Shown: positions 8,714 to 17,755, counted from the stretch's first letter. The stretch: 51,997 nucleotides of DNA from Methylobacterium variabile (GCF_001043975.1 NZ_LABY01000038.1:1-51997); one strand, 5' to 3'. Translations and numbers: made by a program. The notes: a model not told the origin generated them from the letters alone.

Positions 8714-9184
8714 TCAGGTCACGGCCTCGGTGCGCGCCTGGAGCACGCGCACGAGATCGGCGGGCTTGAGGCGCAGCTGCAACCCGCGCTGGCCGCCGTT
8801 GACGAAGATCTCCGGGAGGGCGAGGGCGGCGGAATCGACCAGCGTCGGCACCGCCCGCTTCTGGCCGAGCGGGCTGATGCCGCCGACGTGGTAGCCGGTG
8901 AGCCGCTCGGCCTCGGCCGGGCGCATCATCGCGGCGGACTTGCCCGCGAAGGCGGCGGCGAGCCGCTTGAGCGAGACCTCCCGGTCGGAGGGCACCAGCA
9001 CGCAGACCGGCTTGCCGTCGACGGTCGCCATCAGGGTCTTGAACACCTCGCCCGGCGGCACGCCCATCGCCTCGGCAGCCTGGAGGCCGATGCGGGTCGC
9101 CTCCGGATCGTAGTCGTAGGCGTGGACGCTGTGGGTGATGGCGGCGCGGGAGAGGGCCTGGGTGGCCCGGGTGGTCTTCGACAT
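8714..9184 (-). CDS. ybaK: YbaK/EbsC-family aminoacyl-tRNA deacylase
   Basis: A 156-residue single-domain protein of the YbaK class, which hydrolyses Cys-tRNA(Pro) made in error by prolyl-tRNA synthetase. Visible hallmarks are the conserved Lys in EVFKTLMATVDGKPVCVLVPSD, and GYHVGGISPLGQKRAVPTLVD, matching the family's GGxSPxGxK loop. Length is normal. It is the last gene of a minus-strand run; 38 bp separate it from the FkbM methyltransferase. It lies in a very long open frame (8714-12040) that is spurious beyond ATG 9184. Confidence 0.92.
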   Translation of the reverse strand: MSKTTRATQALSRAAITHSVHAYDYDPEATRIGLQAAEAMGVPPGEVFKTLMATVDGKPVCVLVPSDREVSLKRLAAAFAGKSAAMMRPAEAERLTGYHVGGISPLGQKRAVPTLVDSAALALPEIFVNGGQRGLQLRLKPADLVRVLQARTEAVT

Positions 9185-9222
9185 CGTAAGGCGCGGCACG
9201 GTTTCCGGTGACGTGGGTCGGC

Positions 9223-9969
9223 TTAGAGGGCGACCGCGTAGACATCCCCCGAATTCGCCGCCTGCGGCAACCCCGTCACGCAGGCCGCCATCTCCTCCCG
9301 GCCGACGAAGCGGCCGAAGCTCAGGGTCTGGCTCTCGCCGAGCGCCACGTCGAAGCCGTACGGCCCGAGCGCCGCGAGCCGGTCGAGGCAGCGCAGGGCG
9401 ACGTCCCGGGCGATGGTGGTGAACTCGAAGGACAGGGCCGGCAGCGGCGCCGACAATCCCGCCAGCACCCGATCCTCGAAGCCCTCGACGTCGATCTTCG
9501 CGAAGGCCGGGCGCCCGTGCGCCGCCACCAGCCGGTCGAGGGTGGTGGCCGGCACCGTCAGCCGGTCGTCCCAGACCTGCCCCTCCCAGCCCGGCGCGCC
9601 GCACGCCGCCGCGATGAAGCCGGCGGAGGCCGAGGACACGGTCGGGTTCGCCCGGTTGAGGTGGAGCACGACCTCGCCCTCGCGGTCGCTTGCCGCCGCC
9701 GCGACGAGGGTCACGCCGGGGTCGCAGCCGTGGAGCAGGCGCAGCGCCCGTGCCGGCCCAGGCTGCGGCTCGAGGGCGACGACCCGGGCGCCGAGGCGGC
9801 GGAAGGCCGCCACCCGGTCGCCCACATGGGCGCCGACGTCGAACACCAGGTCGCCGGGCCGCACGAAGCGCCGGTAGAGCGCGTCCATCGCGGCCGTGGG
9901 CGCCGCCGGCCCACGATAGATCCGCAGCGAGCGGCCGACCGCGGCGGCGGTTCCTGTCGGGCGTGTCAT
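9223..9969 (-). CDS. FkbM-family SAM-dependent methyltransferase
   Basis: A 248-residue Rossmann-fold methyltransferase. The SAM-binding motif I is DLVFDVGAHVGDRVAAF (about residues 42-58), followed by the acidic motif II in RVVALEPQPGP. The central FAKIDVEGFEDRVLAGL segment is the FkbM signature. Family members O-methylate sugars or polyketides and are common in surface-polysaccharide loci. Nothing in its neighbourhood shows a glycan target. It lies 33 bp downstream of the sugar-acid dehydratase and may be cotranscribed. Confidence 0.87.
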   Translation of the reverse strand: MTRPTGTAAAVGRSLRIYRGPAAPTAAMDALYRRFVRPGDLVFDVGAHVGDRVAAFRRLGARVVALEPQPGPARALRLLHGCDPGVTLVAAAASDREGEVVLHLNRANPTVSSASAGFIAAACGAPGWEGQVWDDRLTVPATTLDRLVAAHGRPAFAKIDVEGFEDRVLAGLSAPLPALSFEFTTIARDVALRCLDRLAALGPYGFDVALGESQTLSFGRFVGREEMAACVTGLPQAANSGDVYAVAL

Positions 9970-10002
9970 CGTGGGGCTCCGGACGATCCGTCCGGAGCCC
10001 TA

Positions 10003-11799
10003 TCAGTAGATCGCCGGCTCGGGCACCGGGGCGCCGTACTCGGTGCGCAGGAAGTCGAAGTCGCAGCCCTCGTCCGCCTGCTGGATGTGGCGCGAGAACA
10101 TCACGCCGTAACCGCGCTCGTAGCGGGGCGCCGGAGGGGTCCAGGCGGCGCGCCGGCGCTCCAGCTCCTCGTCCGACACCTCCATGCGGATCGAGCGGGC
10201 CTCGACGTCGATGCTGACGATGTCGCCGGTGCGCAGCAGCGCCAGCGGGCCGCCGATGAAGGATTCGGGCGCGACGTGGAGCACACAGGCGCCGTAGCTG
10301 GTGCCGCTCATCCGCGCGTCGGAGAGGCGCAGCATGTCGCGGTGCCCCTCCTTGAGGAGCTTCTTCGGCATCGGCAGCATGCCCCATTCGGGCATGCCCG
10401 GCCCCCCTTGCGGCCCGGCATTGCGCAGCACCAGCACGTGGTCGGCGGTCACGTCCAGGTTCTCGTCGTCGATCGCGCTCTTCAGCGACGGGTAGTCGTC
10501 GAAGACGAGCGCCGGGCCGGAATGCTTGAGGAAGCGCTGGTCCATCGCCGCCGGCTTGATGACGCAGCCGCTCGGCGCGAGGTTGCCCTTCAGCACCGCG
10601 AGTGAGCCCTGGCCGTAGACCGGGTTCGACAGCGGCCGGATCACGTCGGCGTTGTAGACCTTCGCGCCCTCGATCGCCTCGCCCAGCGTCTGCCCGCTCA
10701 CCGTCAGGCAGTCGAGGTGCAGGTGCTCGCGGATCTCGTTCATCAGCGCCCGGATGCCGCCGGCGTAGAAGAAATCCTCCATCAGGTAGGCGTTGCCGCT
10801 GGGCCGCACGTTGCCGATCACCGGCACCTTGCGGCTGTAGCGCTCGAAGTCGTCGAGGCCGATGGCGTGGCCGGCCCGGCGCGCCATGGCGATCAGGTGG
10901 ATGATCGCGTTGGTCGAGCAGCCCATCGCCATCGCCACCGCGATGGCGTTCTCGTAGGCCTCGCGGGTCTGGATCCGCTGGGGCGTCAGGTCCTCCCACA
11001 CCATGTCGACGATGCGCCGGCCGGATTCCGAGCACAGCCGGATGTGGCCGGCATCGGCCGCGGGGATCGACGAGCCGCCGGGCAGCACCATGCCGACGGC
11101 CTCCGCGATCGCCGTCATCGTCGAGGCGGTGCCCATGGTCATGCAGGTGCCGTAGGAGCGGGCGATGCCGCCCTCGATCCCGAGCCAGTCCTGGTCGGTG
11201 ATCTTGCCGGCGCGCAGCTCGTCCCAGTACTTCCAGCTGTCGGAGCCGGAGCCCAGCACCTTGCCCTGCCAGTTGCCGCGCAGCATCGGCCCGGCCGGGA
11301 TGTAGATCGCCGGCAGGTTCATGCTGGTCGCGCCGAGGAGCAGGCCTGGCGTGGACTTGTCGCAGCCGCCCATCAGCACCGCGCCGTCGACCGGGTGGGA
11401 GCGCAGAAGCTCCTCGGTCTCCATCGCCAGCATGTTGCGGTAGAGCATGGTGGTCGGCTTGACGAAGCTCTCGGAGACCGAGATCGCCGGCAACTCGACC
11501 GGGAAGCCCCCCGCCATCAGGATCCCGCGCTTCACGTCGTCGACGCGGTGCTTGAAGTGGGCGTGGCAGGGCTGGAGGTCGGACCAGGTGTTGAGGATCG
11601 CGATGACCGGCTTGCCGGTCCACTCCTCGGGGGCGTAGCCCATCTGCATCGCCCGGGAGCGGTGCCCGAAGGAGCGCAGGTCCGCCGGCCCGAACCAGCG
11701 CGCCGAGCGCAGGGAGGAGGGCTCGCGGCGCACGACCTGCGGGCCGTCGGGAATGTCGCCGGGCTCGAGTTCGGGCGGGGGGAGCGGATCGTGGGCCAT
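10003..11799 (-). CDS. IlvD/Edd-family dehydratase (arabonate/xylonate type)
   Basis: A 598-residue dehydratase. The three cluster cysteines are C78 (LQPCHAHF), C146 (GGCDKSTPG) and C219 (YGTCMTMGTAS), the arrangement of [2Fe-2S] sugar-acid dehydratases such as L-arabonate and D-xylonate dehydratases. The length of about 600 residues and the AYLMEDFFYAGG region fit that branch better than valine/isoleucine-pathway IlvD. It removes water from an aldonate to give a 2-keto-3-deoxy acid. The substrate is not decided by sequence. The nearest upstream same-strand genes are the ABC transporter, beyond a 213-bp repeat, so shared transcription is uncertain. Confidence 0.88.
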   Translation of the reverse strand: MAHDPLPPPELEPGDIPDGPQVVRREPSSLRSARWFGPADLRSFGHRSRAMQMGYAPEEWTGKPVIAILNTWSDLQPCHAHFKHRVDDVKRGILMAGGFPVELPAISVSESFVKPTTMLYRNMLAMETEELLRSHPVDGAVLMGGCDKSTPGLLLGATSMNLPAIYIPAGPMLRGNWQGKVLGSGSDSWKYWDELRAGKITDQDWLGIEGGIARSYGTCMTMGTASTMTAIAEAVGMVLPGGSSIPAADAGHIRLCSESGRRIVDMVWEDLTPQRIQTREAYENAIAVAMAMGCSTNAIIHLIAMARRAGHAIGLDDFERYSRKVPVIGNVRPSGNAYLMEDFFYAGGIRALMNEIREHLHLDCLTVSGQTLGEAIEGAKVYNADVIRPLSNPVYGQGSLAVLKGNLAPSGCVIKPAAMDQRFLKHSGPALVFDDYPSLKSAIDDENLDVTADHVLVLRNAGPQGGPGMPEWGMLPMPKKLLKEGHRDMLRLSDARMSGTSYGACVLHVAPESFIGGPLALLRTGDIVSIDVEARSIRMEVSDEELERRRAAWTPPAPRYERGYGVMFSRHIQQADEGCDFDFLRTEYGAPVPEPAIY

Positions 11800-11915
11800 G
11801 GTTCGGGCTCCTGTTGTCTATCGTTGCTTCTAATGTCGGGCCCCTCCGCCCGTCCGCTGCTCCCTGCCCCCCTCGGCGCAGGGCTGGCCGAGTGAGCCTC
11901 GGGTGCAAGGAAAAG

Positions 11916-12128
11916 CGCGGGTCTCTCCTCTCCCCGCGGGCGGGGAGAGGGCTGTGTCCCTGTTCAAGGGACGCAGCGAGCGGAGGCGAGGCCGAAGCGA
12001 GGGTGAGGGGGGCTCGACGAGCGAGCCTCTTCGGAAACACCCCCTCACCCTCGCCCTGCGGGCTCCTTGAGCACCCGACAAGAGGTGCTCAAGCCTCTCC
12101 CCGCACGCGGGGAGAGGGGAGACCCGCG
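11916..12128. repeat. Composite palindromic element, copy A
   Basis: The outer arms 11916-11950 and 12094-12128 are near-perfect inverted repeats, and each also contains its own CTCTCCCCGC/GCGGGGAGAG hairpin. Inside are hairpin 11951-11977 (loop GTTCA), a GGTGAGGGGG/CCCCCTCACC pair around 12002-12050, and hairpin 12066-12093 with arms CTTGAGCACC/GGTGCTCAAG around a CGACAAGA loop. It fills most of the 378-bp gap between the dehydratase and the permease gene. A second copy of the same layout lies at about 36775-36966. Confidence 0.88.
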
Positions 12129-12177
12129 CCTTCCTCCTCCCGGACGGGTCCTGTCCCCTGCGTGGGAGGGTGTCAGG

Positions 12178-13041
12178 TCAGTGCTGCAGCCCCCACTTCT
12201 GCACCGTGCGCCGCTCGACCGTGCGGAAGATCAGGTTCTCGACCACGAGACCGATGATGATGACCGTGAGGAGACCCGCGAACACCGCCGGGATGTCGAG
12301 GAGGTTGCGGTTCTCGAAGATGAACCAGCCGAGGCCGCCCGCCCCCGAGGACACGCCGAAGACCAGCTCCGCCGCGATCAGCGTGCGCCAGGCGAAGGCC
12401 CAGCCGATCTTGAGGCCGGTGAGGATCGAGGGGAACGCCGCCGGGATCAGGATCTTGGTGACGTAGGGCAGGCCCTTGAGGCCGTAGTTGCGCCCGACCA
12501 TCCGGAGCGTGTTCGAGACGCCGCGGAAGCCCGAATGAGTGTTGAGCGCCACCGCCCACAGCACCGAGTGGACCAGCACGAAGACGAGGCTGCCGTTGCC
12601 GAGGCCGAACCAGATCAGCGCCAGCGGCAGGAGCGCGATCGCCGGCAGCGGGTTGAACATCGCCGTCATCGTCTCGAGGAAGTCGGTGCCGATGCGGGTC
12701 GAGATCGCCAGCATCGTCAGCGTCGCGGCGAGCGCGATGCCGGCGACGTAGCCCATCAGCAGAACCTTGAGCGACGAGAAGGCGCGGTTCGGGATCGTGC
12801 CGTCGAGGGTCTGCTGGTAGAGCGTCGTGACGGTGTCGGAGAAGGTCGGGAACAGCAGCGGATTGTCGAGGATCCGGGCGTAGACCTCCCAGATCAGCGC
12901 CAGCACGATGATGATCGCGGTCTTGCGCACGAAGCCGCTGTTCCACAGGATCTCGGCGGTGCCGAGCTGGCGCTCGACCGCGCCGTCGGCGGCGGGCGCC
13001 GCCTCGCTCATGATGATGCGGGCCGGCATGGTGGCGGTCAT
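12178..13041 (-). CDS. ABC transporter permease (SsuC/TauC/NrtB type)
   Basis: A 287-residue inner-membrane protein with about six transmembrane segments, for example IIIVLALIWEVYARI, VLLMGYVAGIALAATLTML and VFAGLLTVIIIGLVVENLIF. The permease coupling motif lies around LKGLPYVTKILIPAAFPSILTGLKIGWAFAW, which fits the EAA loop. It should pair with the ATPase and binding protein upstream in the same operon. The type imports small organic or inorganic anions. ATG 13041 follows a GGAGG-like site (GAGGCAAGCC). It is the last gene of the three-gene operon. Confidence 0.92.
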   Translation of the reverse strand: MTATMPARIIMSEAAPAADGAVERQLGTAEILWNSGFVRKTAIIIVLALIWEVYARILDNPLLFPTFSDTVTTLYQQTLDGTIPNRAFSSLKVLLMGYVAGIALAATLTMLAISTRIGTDFLETMTAMFNPLPAIALLPLALIWFGLGNGSLVFVLVHSVLWAVALNTHSGFRGVSNTLRMVGRNYGLKGLPYVTKILIPAAFPSILTGLKIGWAFAWRTLIAAELVFGVSSGAGGLGWFIFENRNLLDIPAVFAGLLTVIIIGLVVENLIFRTVERRTVQKWGLQH

Positions 13042-13073
13042 GGCTTGCCTCCTCGTCCTCAGGCGCTCGACGC

Positions 13074-13841
13074 TCAATCGTGGTGGCCGGGCTCGTCGGC
13101 GAACAGCAGGTCGTGGATCTGCTGCTCGAGCTGGCCGGCGCTGCCGTCCTGGGACGACACCCGGTCGACGTCGCGCACCTCGGCCTTGACCCGGCCCGGA
13201 TGGGGCGAGAGCAGCAGGATGCGGTTGCCGATCTTGATCGCCTCGGCGATCGAGTGGGTGACGAACAGCACCGTGAACTTCGTCTCTTTCCAGAGCTGCA
13301 GGAGCTCGTCCTGGCAGGTGCGCCGGGTCAGCGCGTCGAGGGCCGCGAAGGGCTCGTCCATCAGCAGGATGTCGGGCTCCATCGCCATGCCGCGGGCGAT
13401 GGCGACGCGCTGCTTCATGCCGCCCGAGAGCGTGTGGGGGTAGCTGTCGATGGCGCGCGTCAGGCTGACCTTCTCGATGTAGGCCTTCGCCCGCTCCTCC
13501 GCCTCGCGCCGGGACATCTTGCGGGCGTTGAGGAGCGGGAACATCACGTTCTCCAGCACCGTCTTCCAGGGCAGGAGCTGGTCGAACTCCTGAAACACCA
13601 TCATCCGGTCGGCGCCAGGCTCCTTGACCACCCGGTCCTTGATGCGGATCTCGCCCTCGCTCGGGTGCAGGTAGCCGCCCACCGCCTTGAGCAGGGTGGA
13701 CTTGCCGCAGCCGGACGGCCCGAGCAGCACGAAGCGGTCGGAGGTGTCGACCTGGAAGCTGACGCGCTCGGTCGCGGTGACCAGCACGTTGGGCGTCTTG
13801 TAGCGCAGCGTGACGCCGCGGACGTCGAGGAGCGCGGTCAT
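13074..13841 (-). CDS. ABC transporter ATP-binding protein (taurine/nitrate type)
   Basis: A 255-residue ATPase with Walker A GPSGCGKST (about 41-49), Q-loop in MMVFQEFDQLLPW, signature LSGGMKQRVAIARG, Walker B ILLMDEPFAALD and the switch His in LFVTHS. Sequence type matches SsuB/TauB/NrtD. The His/Asp-rich C-terminus (DEPGHHD) is unremarkable. It lies 27 bp after the binding-protein gene and 32 bp before the permease gene, so the three form one operon. Confidence 0.94.
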   Translation of the reverse strand: MTALLDVRGVTLRYKTPNVLVTATERVSFQVDTSDRFVLLGPSGCGKSTLLKAVGGYLHPSEGEIRIKDRVVKEPGADRMMVFQEFDQLLPWKTVLENVMFPLLNARKMSRREAEERAKAYIEKVSLTRAIDSYPHTLSGGMKQRVAIARGMAMEPDILLMDEPFAALDALTRRTCQDELLQLWKETKFTVLFVTHSIAEAIKIGNRILLLSPHPGRVKAEVRDVDRVSSQDGSAGQLEQQIHDLLFADEPGHHD

Positions 13842-13868
13842 GATGTCGTGTCCTCTTCTCGGATGGCG

Positions 13869-14894
13869 TCAGCTGCCGCTCAGGTCGTGGGCGACCGGCA
13901 GGTAGTAGTCGGTCCAGGCCTTCGGCTTCGTGCGCAGGGTGCCGATGCGGCCGAGATGCTCGGCGAAGCGCATCGTGCCCTGGGGCTGGAGGTTGAACTC
14001 CATCATGCCGGGCTCCTTGAGATAGCTGAGGAGGTCCTCGACGCTGGTCTTGTCGCCGGTGACCTTGCGGTAGATCTCCACCGCCTGGCGGGTGTCGGAG
14101 CGGATGAGCGCCTGCGCCTCCTCGGAGGCAGCCCGCACGGCCTGGATGATCTTCGGGTTCGCGTCGGCGAACTTGGTCGTGGTGAAGAACTGGCCCTGCG
14201 TCAGCGGCCCGCCGATGATGTCGGGCGAGCGGGCGACGATGTGCGCCCCCGGCACGGTGCGCAGTTCGACGTACTGGAACGGCGGCGCCGCGAAGTGGGT
14301 CTTGATCTCGTGGGTCGGGTTGGCGAGCGCGATCGCGGCGTCGGGATGGCCGAGCTGCACCGTGTTGGCGTCGAGGCGGCTCGACTGGTCGGCGCCCCAG
14401 ATCTCGCCCGCCGCCATCTGCAGCAGGATCGCCTGGGTCGAGACCTTGACGGTCGGCACCGCGATCTTGTCGCCGGGCGCGATGTCCTTGATCGTCCGGA
14501 TCTTCGGGTCGCGGCTGACGAGCAGGAGCGGCAGCGCCGAGGTCGCCACGATGCCCTTCACGCCGCCCCGCGTGCGGTCCCAGAGCAGCAGCAGGTTGCC
14601 GACCCCGGTGTTGACGATGTCGACCCCGCCGGCGAGCAGCGCGTCGGTCTGGCTGCCGCCGCCGCTGAAGGTGAGCCACTTCGTCTTCACGCCCGGCACG
14701 CCGAGGCGCTCGGCGTGCTTCTCGATCAGCCCCCGCTTCTCGATGATGTGGGTCGGCAGGTAGATGATGCCGGGCTGGCGCGTGATCGCGATCTCGCTCT
14801 TCTGCTGCGCCAGGCCCGGGGCTGCGCCGGACAGGAGCATGCCGGCGGCGAGGAGGCCCGCCGCGAAGGCGCGGCGCGCGGGCGACTGGATCAT
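13869..14894 (-). CDS. Periplasmic substrate-binding protein (NMT1/THI5-like)
   Basis: A 341-residue secreted protein. The signal peptide RRAFAAGLLAAGMLLSGAAPGLAQ likely ends at AQQ. The mature part starts KSEIAITRQPGIIYLPTHIIEKRGL, typical of the SsuA/TauA/NMT1 fold, and GGGSQTDALLAGGVDIVNTG marks the ligand cleft. The ligand may be a sulfonate, nitrate-like anion or small aromatic acid; sequence alone does not say. It is the first gene of the operon, divergent from a GntR regulator across an AT-rich control region. Confidence 0.9.
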   Translation of the reverse strand: MIQSPARRAFAAGLLAAGMLLSGAAPGLAQQKSEIAITRQPGIIYLPTHIIEKRGLIEKHAERLGVPGVKTKWLTFSGGGSQTDALLAGGVDIVNTGVGNLLLLWDRTRGGVKGIVATSALPLLLVSRDPKIRTIKDIAPGDKIAVPTVKVSTQAILLQMAAGEIWGADQSSRLDANTVQLGHPDAAIALANPTHEIKTHFAAPPFQYVELRTVPGAHIVARSPDIIGGPLTQGQFFTTTKFADANPKIIQAVRAASEEAQALIRSDTRQAVEIYRKVTGDKTSVEDLLSYLKEPGMMEFNLQPQGTMRFAEHLGRIGTLRTKPKAWTDYYLPVAHDLSGS

Positions 14895-14978
14895 GAGCGT
14901 TCTCCCGATGCCGCTCTTCGAGCGGCGACGCAGGCCGGTCCGTTGTCGATCGCCGGCCTGACACCCTCACTAAAATGG

Positions 14979-14988
14979 TAATGCATTA
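14979..14988. promoter_or_regulatory. Palindromic candidate GntR operator
   Basis: The perfect 10-bp palindrome TAATGCATTA sits in a short AT-rich island (about 14970-14996) in otherwise very GC-rich DNA. It lies between the divergent SBP gene (start 14894) and the GntR gene (start 15074). Position and base composition suit an operator or core promoter for autoregulation and control of the transporter. Which protein binds it is inferred. Confidence 0.5.
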
Positions 14989-15073
14989 GTATGTCAACCG
15001 GGAACGGACCATGCTAGGCTTACGCATGGGGCCGCTCCGGCGGCTCCCGCGTCCGCCTTCGAGTACGACCGCC

Positions 15074-15769
15074 ATGAACGCCGTCTTCGCCGGCGCGCAG
15101 CGCCTCCGCGACCGCTCGCGCCACGCCGCACCGCAGGTCTTCGACCTGATCCGGGAGAAGATCGTCTCGCTCGACCTCGCGCCCGGCACGGTGCTGTCTC
15201 GCCCCGAGCTGCAGGCGAGCTTCGGCCTCAGCGCCACCCCGATCCGTGACGCGCTCCTGCGCCTGCAGGAGGAGGGCTTGGTCGACATCTTCCCGCAATC
15301 GGCCACGGTGGTGAGCCGGATCGACCTGGCGGGGGCCCGCCAAGCCCAGTTCCTGCGCCGGGCCGTCGAGCAGGAGGTGGTGCGCACCCTGGCCCAAAAC
15401 CCCGACCGGGCCCTGGTCGCGCGCCTCCAGGCCTTCGTCGCCGAGCAGGAGATCTTCGCCGGCCGGGGCGACCTCGCGCGGCTGGCCGCCAGCGACGAGG
15501 CCTTCCACCGCGCCCTGTGCGAGGCCGCCGCGGTGCCCGACCTCTGGGACCTGATCCGCCGCCGCAGCGGCCACATCGACCGGCTGCGCCGCCTGCACCT
15601 GCCGGTCGAGGGCAAGGCGCAGCAGATCGTCGCCGATCACCGGCGGATCGTGGCGGCGCTGAGCGAGGGCACGCCGGAGGAGGCGCAGGAGGCCGTGCGC
15701 GACCATCTCTCGAAGTCGATCGCGCTGGGCGACGAGATCCGGGCGCGCTGGCCGGCGTATTTCGCGTGA
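15074..15769 (+). CDS. GntR-family (FCD) transcriptional regulator
   Basis: A 231-residue regulator. The winged helix spans about 15-80, with the recognition region ELQASFGLSATPIRDALLRLQEEGL. It is followed by an all-helical FCD effector domain whose metal-site histidines are plausible in DEAFHRALCEAA and VADHRRIVAAL. Such proteins usually repress transport or catabolic genes until a carboxylate inducer binds. It is divergent from the ABC operon 12178-14894, its likely target. ATG 15074 is chosen; the frame also allows ATG 15011 or 15026. Confidence 0.88.
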   Translation: MNAVFAGAQRLRDRSRHAAPQVFDLIREKIVSLDLAPGTVLSRPELQASFGLSATPIRDALLRLQEEGLVDIFPQSATVVSRIDLAGARQAQFLRRAVEQEVVRTLAQNPDRALVARLQAFVAEQEIFAGRGDLARLAASDEAFHRALCEAAAVPDLWDLIRRRSGHIDRLRRLHLPVEGKAQQIVADHRRIVAALSEGTPEEAQEAVRDHLSKSIALGDEIRARWPAYFA

Positions 15770-15785
15770 GCGTTCCAGCATCTCT

Positions 15786-15836
15786 CCCCTTTCCCGGACG
15801 ACTGGAGCGTCAGCGGAAGGAGATCCGGGAAGGGGG
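15786..15836. repeat. Imperfect inverted repeat between convergent genes
   Basis: CCCCTTTCCCGGA (15786-15798) pairs with TCCGGGAAGGGG (15824-15835) with one bulged base, around a 25-nt spacer. It lies between the convergent GntR and Lrp genes and could serve as a bidirectional terminator, or be a REP-like remnant. Confidence 0.55.
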
Positions 15837-15865
15837 CTCCCGTCCTGAGGGTAGAGATTGCGTTC

Positions 15866-16315
15866 CTACCCGCGCCCCACCACCGTCCGGATCGCGAAGC
15901 TCGACTGGATGCGCGCCACCCCCGGCAGGCGCGACAGCACCTCCTTGTGCAGGCGCTCGTAGTCGCCCGCATCCGACACCTCGATCCGCATCAGGTAGTC
16001 GGACAGGCCGGTCATCAGGTAGCAGTCGCGCACCTCCGGGCAGCGGCGCACCGCCGCCTCGAAGCGGTTGAGCGACTCCTCGGTCTGCCGCTCCAGGGTG
16101 ATCTGCGTCAGCACCACGAGGTGGACCTCGCGCTCGTCGGCCTCGATCAGGGCGGTGTAGCCGCGGATGGTGCCGTTCTGTTCGAGGAGCCGCAGGCGGC
16201 GCAGGCAGGCCGAGGGCGACAGCCCGACCTTGGCGGCGAGATCCGCGTTGCTGATGCGGCCGTCGCCGCGCAGGACGCGCAGGATGCGCGCGTCGATCTC
16301 GTCCCGCCCGGCCAC
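15866..16315 (-). CDS. Lrp/AsnC-family transcriptional regulator
   Basis: A 149-residue regulator with an N-terminal AsnC-type helix-turn-helix (DARILRVLRGDGRISNADLA, then KVGLSPSACLRRLRLLEQNG) and a C-terminal RAM/AsnC ligand domain (VRDCYLMTGLSDYLMRIEV). I chose GTG 16315 because AGGAG lies eight bases upstream; the frame extends to an ATG at 16363. It is divergent from dadA, the classical arrangement for an amino-acid-responsive activator of D-amino-acid dehydrogenase. The 174-bp gap has an AT-rich segment (16345-16372) suitable as an Lrp site. Confidence 0.9.
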   Translation of the reverse strand: MAGRDEIDARILRVLRGDGRISNADLAAKVGLSPSACLRRLRLLEQNGTIRGYTALIEADEREVHLVVLTQITLERQTEESLNRFEAAVRRCPEVRDCYLMTGLSDYLMRIEVSDAGDYERLHKEVLSRLPGVARIQSSFAIRTVVGRG

Positions 16316-16489
16316 TGCGCAATCTCCTGTCGTTTCGCCGCAGATCATTGCGTATTGTAGCATAATCTAGCAGGCCATGCGCCGATCTGGCGAGAAATTC
16401 GGCGATCCTTGCGCGACACTCCCACCATCGGCCAGGCGCCGGGTCGGGCATTGCAAGAGGCTTAGGGCGCGACGGAAGGTATTGCGGCG

Positions 16490-17755
16490 ATGCGCGTTCT
16501 GATCCTCGGCGGCGGCGTGGTCGGCGTCACCTCGGCCTACTACCTCGCCAAGGCCGGCCACGAGGTCACAGTGCTCGACCGCCAGCCGGGCGCGGGCCTC
16601 GAGACCAGCTTCGCCAATGCGGGCCAGGTCTCTCCCGGCTACTCGGCGCCCTGGGCCGCCCCCGGCATCCCCGTGAAGGCGATGAAGTGGCTGATGATGC
16701 GCCACCGGCCGCTGGTGCTGTGGCCGAGCCTGGAGCCCAAGCTCTACGGCTGGCTCGCCCGCATGCTGGCGAACTGCACCGAGGACGCCTACCGCCGCAA
16801 CAAGGGCCGGATGGTGCGCCTCGCCGAGTACAGCCGCGACGTGCTGCGCGACCTGCGCATCGAGACCGGCATCACCTACGACCACCGCGAGAAGGGCACG
16901 CTCCAGCTCTTCCGCACTCAGAAGCAGCTCGACCATGTCGGCGACGACACCGGCGTGCTCGACGAGTACGGTGTTCCTTACGAGGTGCTGGACCCGGCGG
17001 GCTGCATCGCGGCCGAGCCGGCGCTCGCCCGGGTGTCGGGCACCTTCGTGGGCGGCCTGCGCCTGCCGGGCGACGAGACCGGCGACGCGCATCTGTTCAC
17101 GCAGCGCCTCGCCGCGATCTGCGAGCGCATGGGCGTGACGATCCGCTATGGCGCCACCATCACGTCCCTGCGCCAGGAGGGCGGCCGGATCGCCGGCGTG
17201 GGTCTCGCCGGCGGCGAGGTGCTGACGGCCGACACGTATGTCGCCGCCATGGGCAGCTACACCCCGGCGATGCTCAAGCCCCTCGGCATCGAGCTGCCGG
17301 TCTATCCGGTGAAGGGCTACTCCCTGACCCTGCCGATCACGAACGCGGAGGCCGCCCCGGTCTCGACCGTGATGGACGAGACCTTCAAGGTGGCGATCAC
17401 GCGGCTCGGCGACCGCATCCGGGTCGGCGGCACGGCGGAACTCGCCGGCTTCAGCCAGGCGCTGCGCGGCCCGCGCCGGGCAACGCTGGAGCGTTCGGTC
17501 CTCGATCTCTTCCCGCAGGGCGGCGACGTGTCTCAGGCGAAGTTCTGGACCGGCCTGCGTCCGATGACCCCGGACGGCACCCCGATCGTGGGCGCCACCG
17601 CCTATCCCAACCTCTACACCAATACCGGCCACGGCACGCTGGGCTGGACCATGGCCTGCGGCTCGGGCCGGCTGCTCGCCGACCTGATCGGCGGCCGGGC
17701 GCCGGAGATCGCCCACCAGGACCTCGCGGAAGCGCGCTACGCCAAGGCGGCGTGA
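16490..17755 (+). CDS. dadA: D-amino acid dehydrogenase
   Basis: A 421-residue FAD-dependent oxidoreductase. The dinucleotide-binding motif [19 protein letters not shown] is at the very N-terminus, and the C-terminus has the [14 protein letters not shown] and [16 protein letters not shown] motifs of DadA/DAO enzymes. It oxidises D-amino acids such as D-alanine to 2-oxo acids, passing electrons to the respiratory chain at the inner membrane. Length equals that of typical DadA. No alanine racemase gene is adjacent. The divergent Lrp-type gene is its likely regulator. Confidence 0.94.
   Translation: MRVLILGGGVVGVTSAYYLAKAGHEVTVLDRQPGAGLETSFANAGQVSPGYSAPWAAPGIPVKAMKWLMMRHRPLVLWPSLEPKLYGWLARMLANCTEDAYRRNKGRMVRLAEYSRDVLRDLRIETGITYDHREKGTLQLFRTQKQLDHVGDDTGVLDEYGVPYEVLDPAGCIAAEPALARVSGTFVGGLRLPGDETGDAHLFTQRLAAICERMGVTIRYGATITSLRQEGGRIAGVGLAGGEVLTADTYVAAMGSYTPAMLKPLGIELPVYPVKGYSLTLPITNAEAAPVSTVMDETFKVAITRLGDRIRVGGTAELAGFSQALRGPRRATLERSVLDLFPQGGDVSQAKFWTGLRPMTPDGTPIVGATAYPNLYTNTGHGTLGWTMACGSGRLLADLIGGRAPEIAHQDLAEARYAKAA

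Noticed and set aside
8714..12040. 1108-residue open frame on the minus strand
   Set aside because: It is a shadow in high-GC DNA. It covers ybaK in frame but continues through the FkbM and dehydratase genes in another frame, with Arg/Gly/Pro-rich nonsense.
12178..14970. 930-residue open frame on the minus strand
   Set aside because: Only its last 287 codons (from 13041) are the permease; the rest is a frame-shadow of the ATPase and binding-protein genes.
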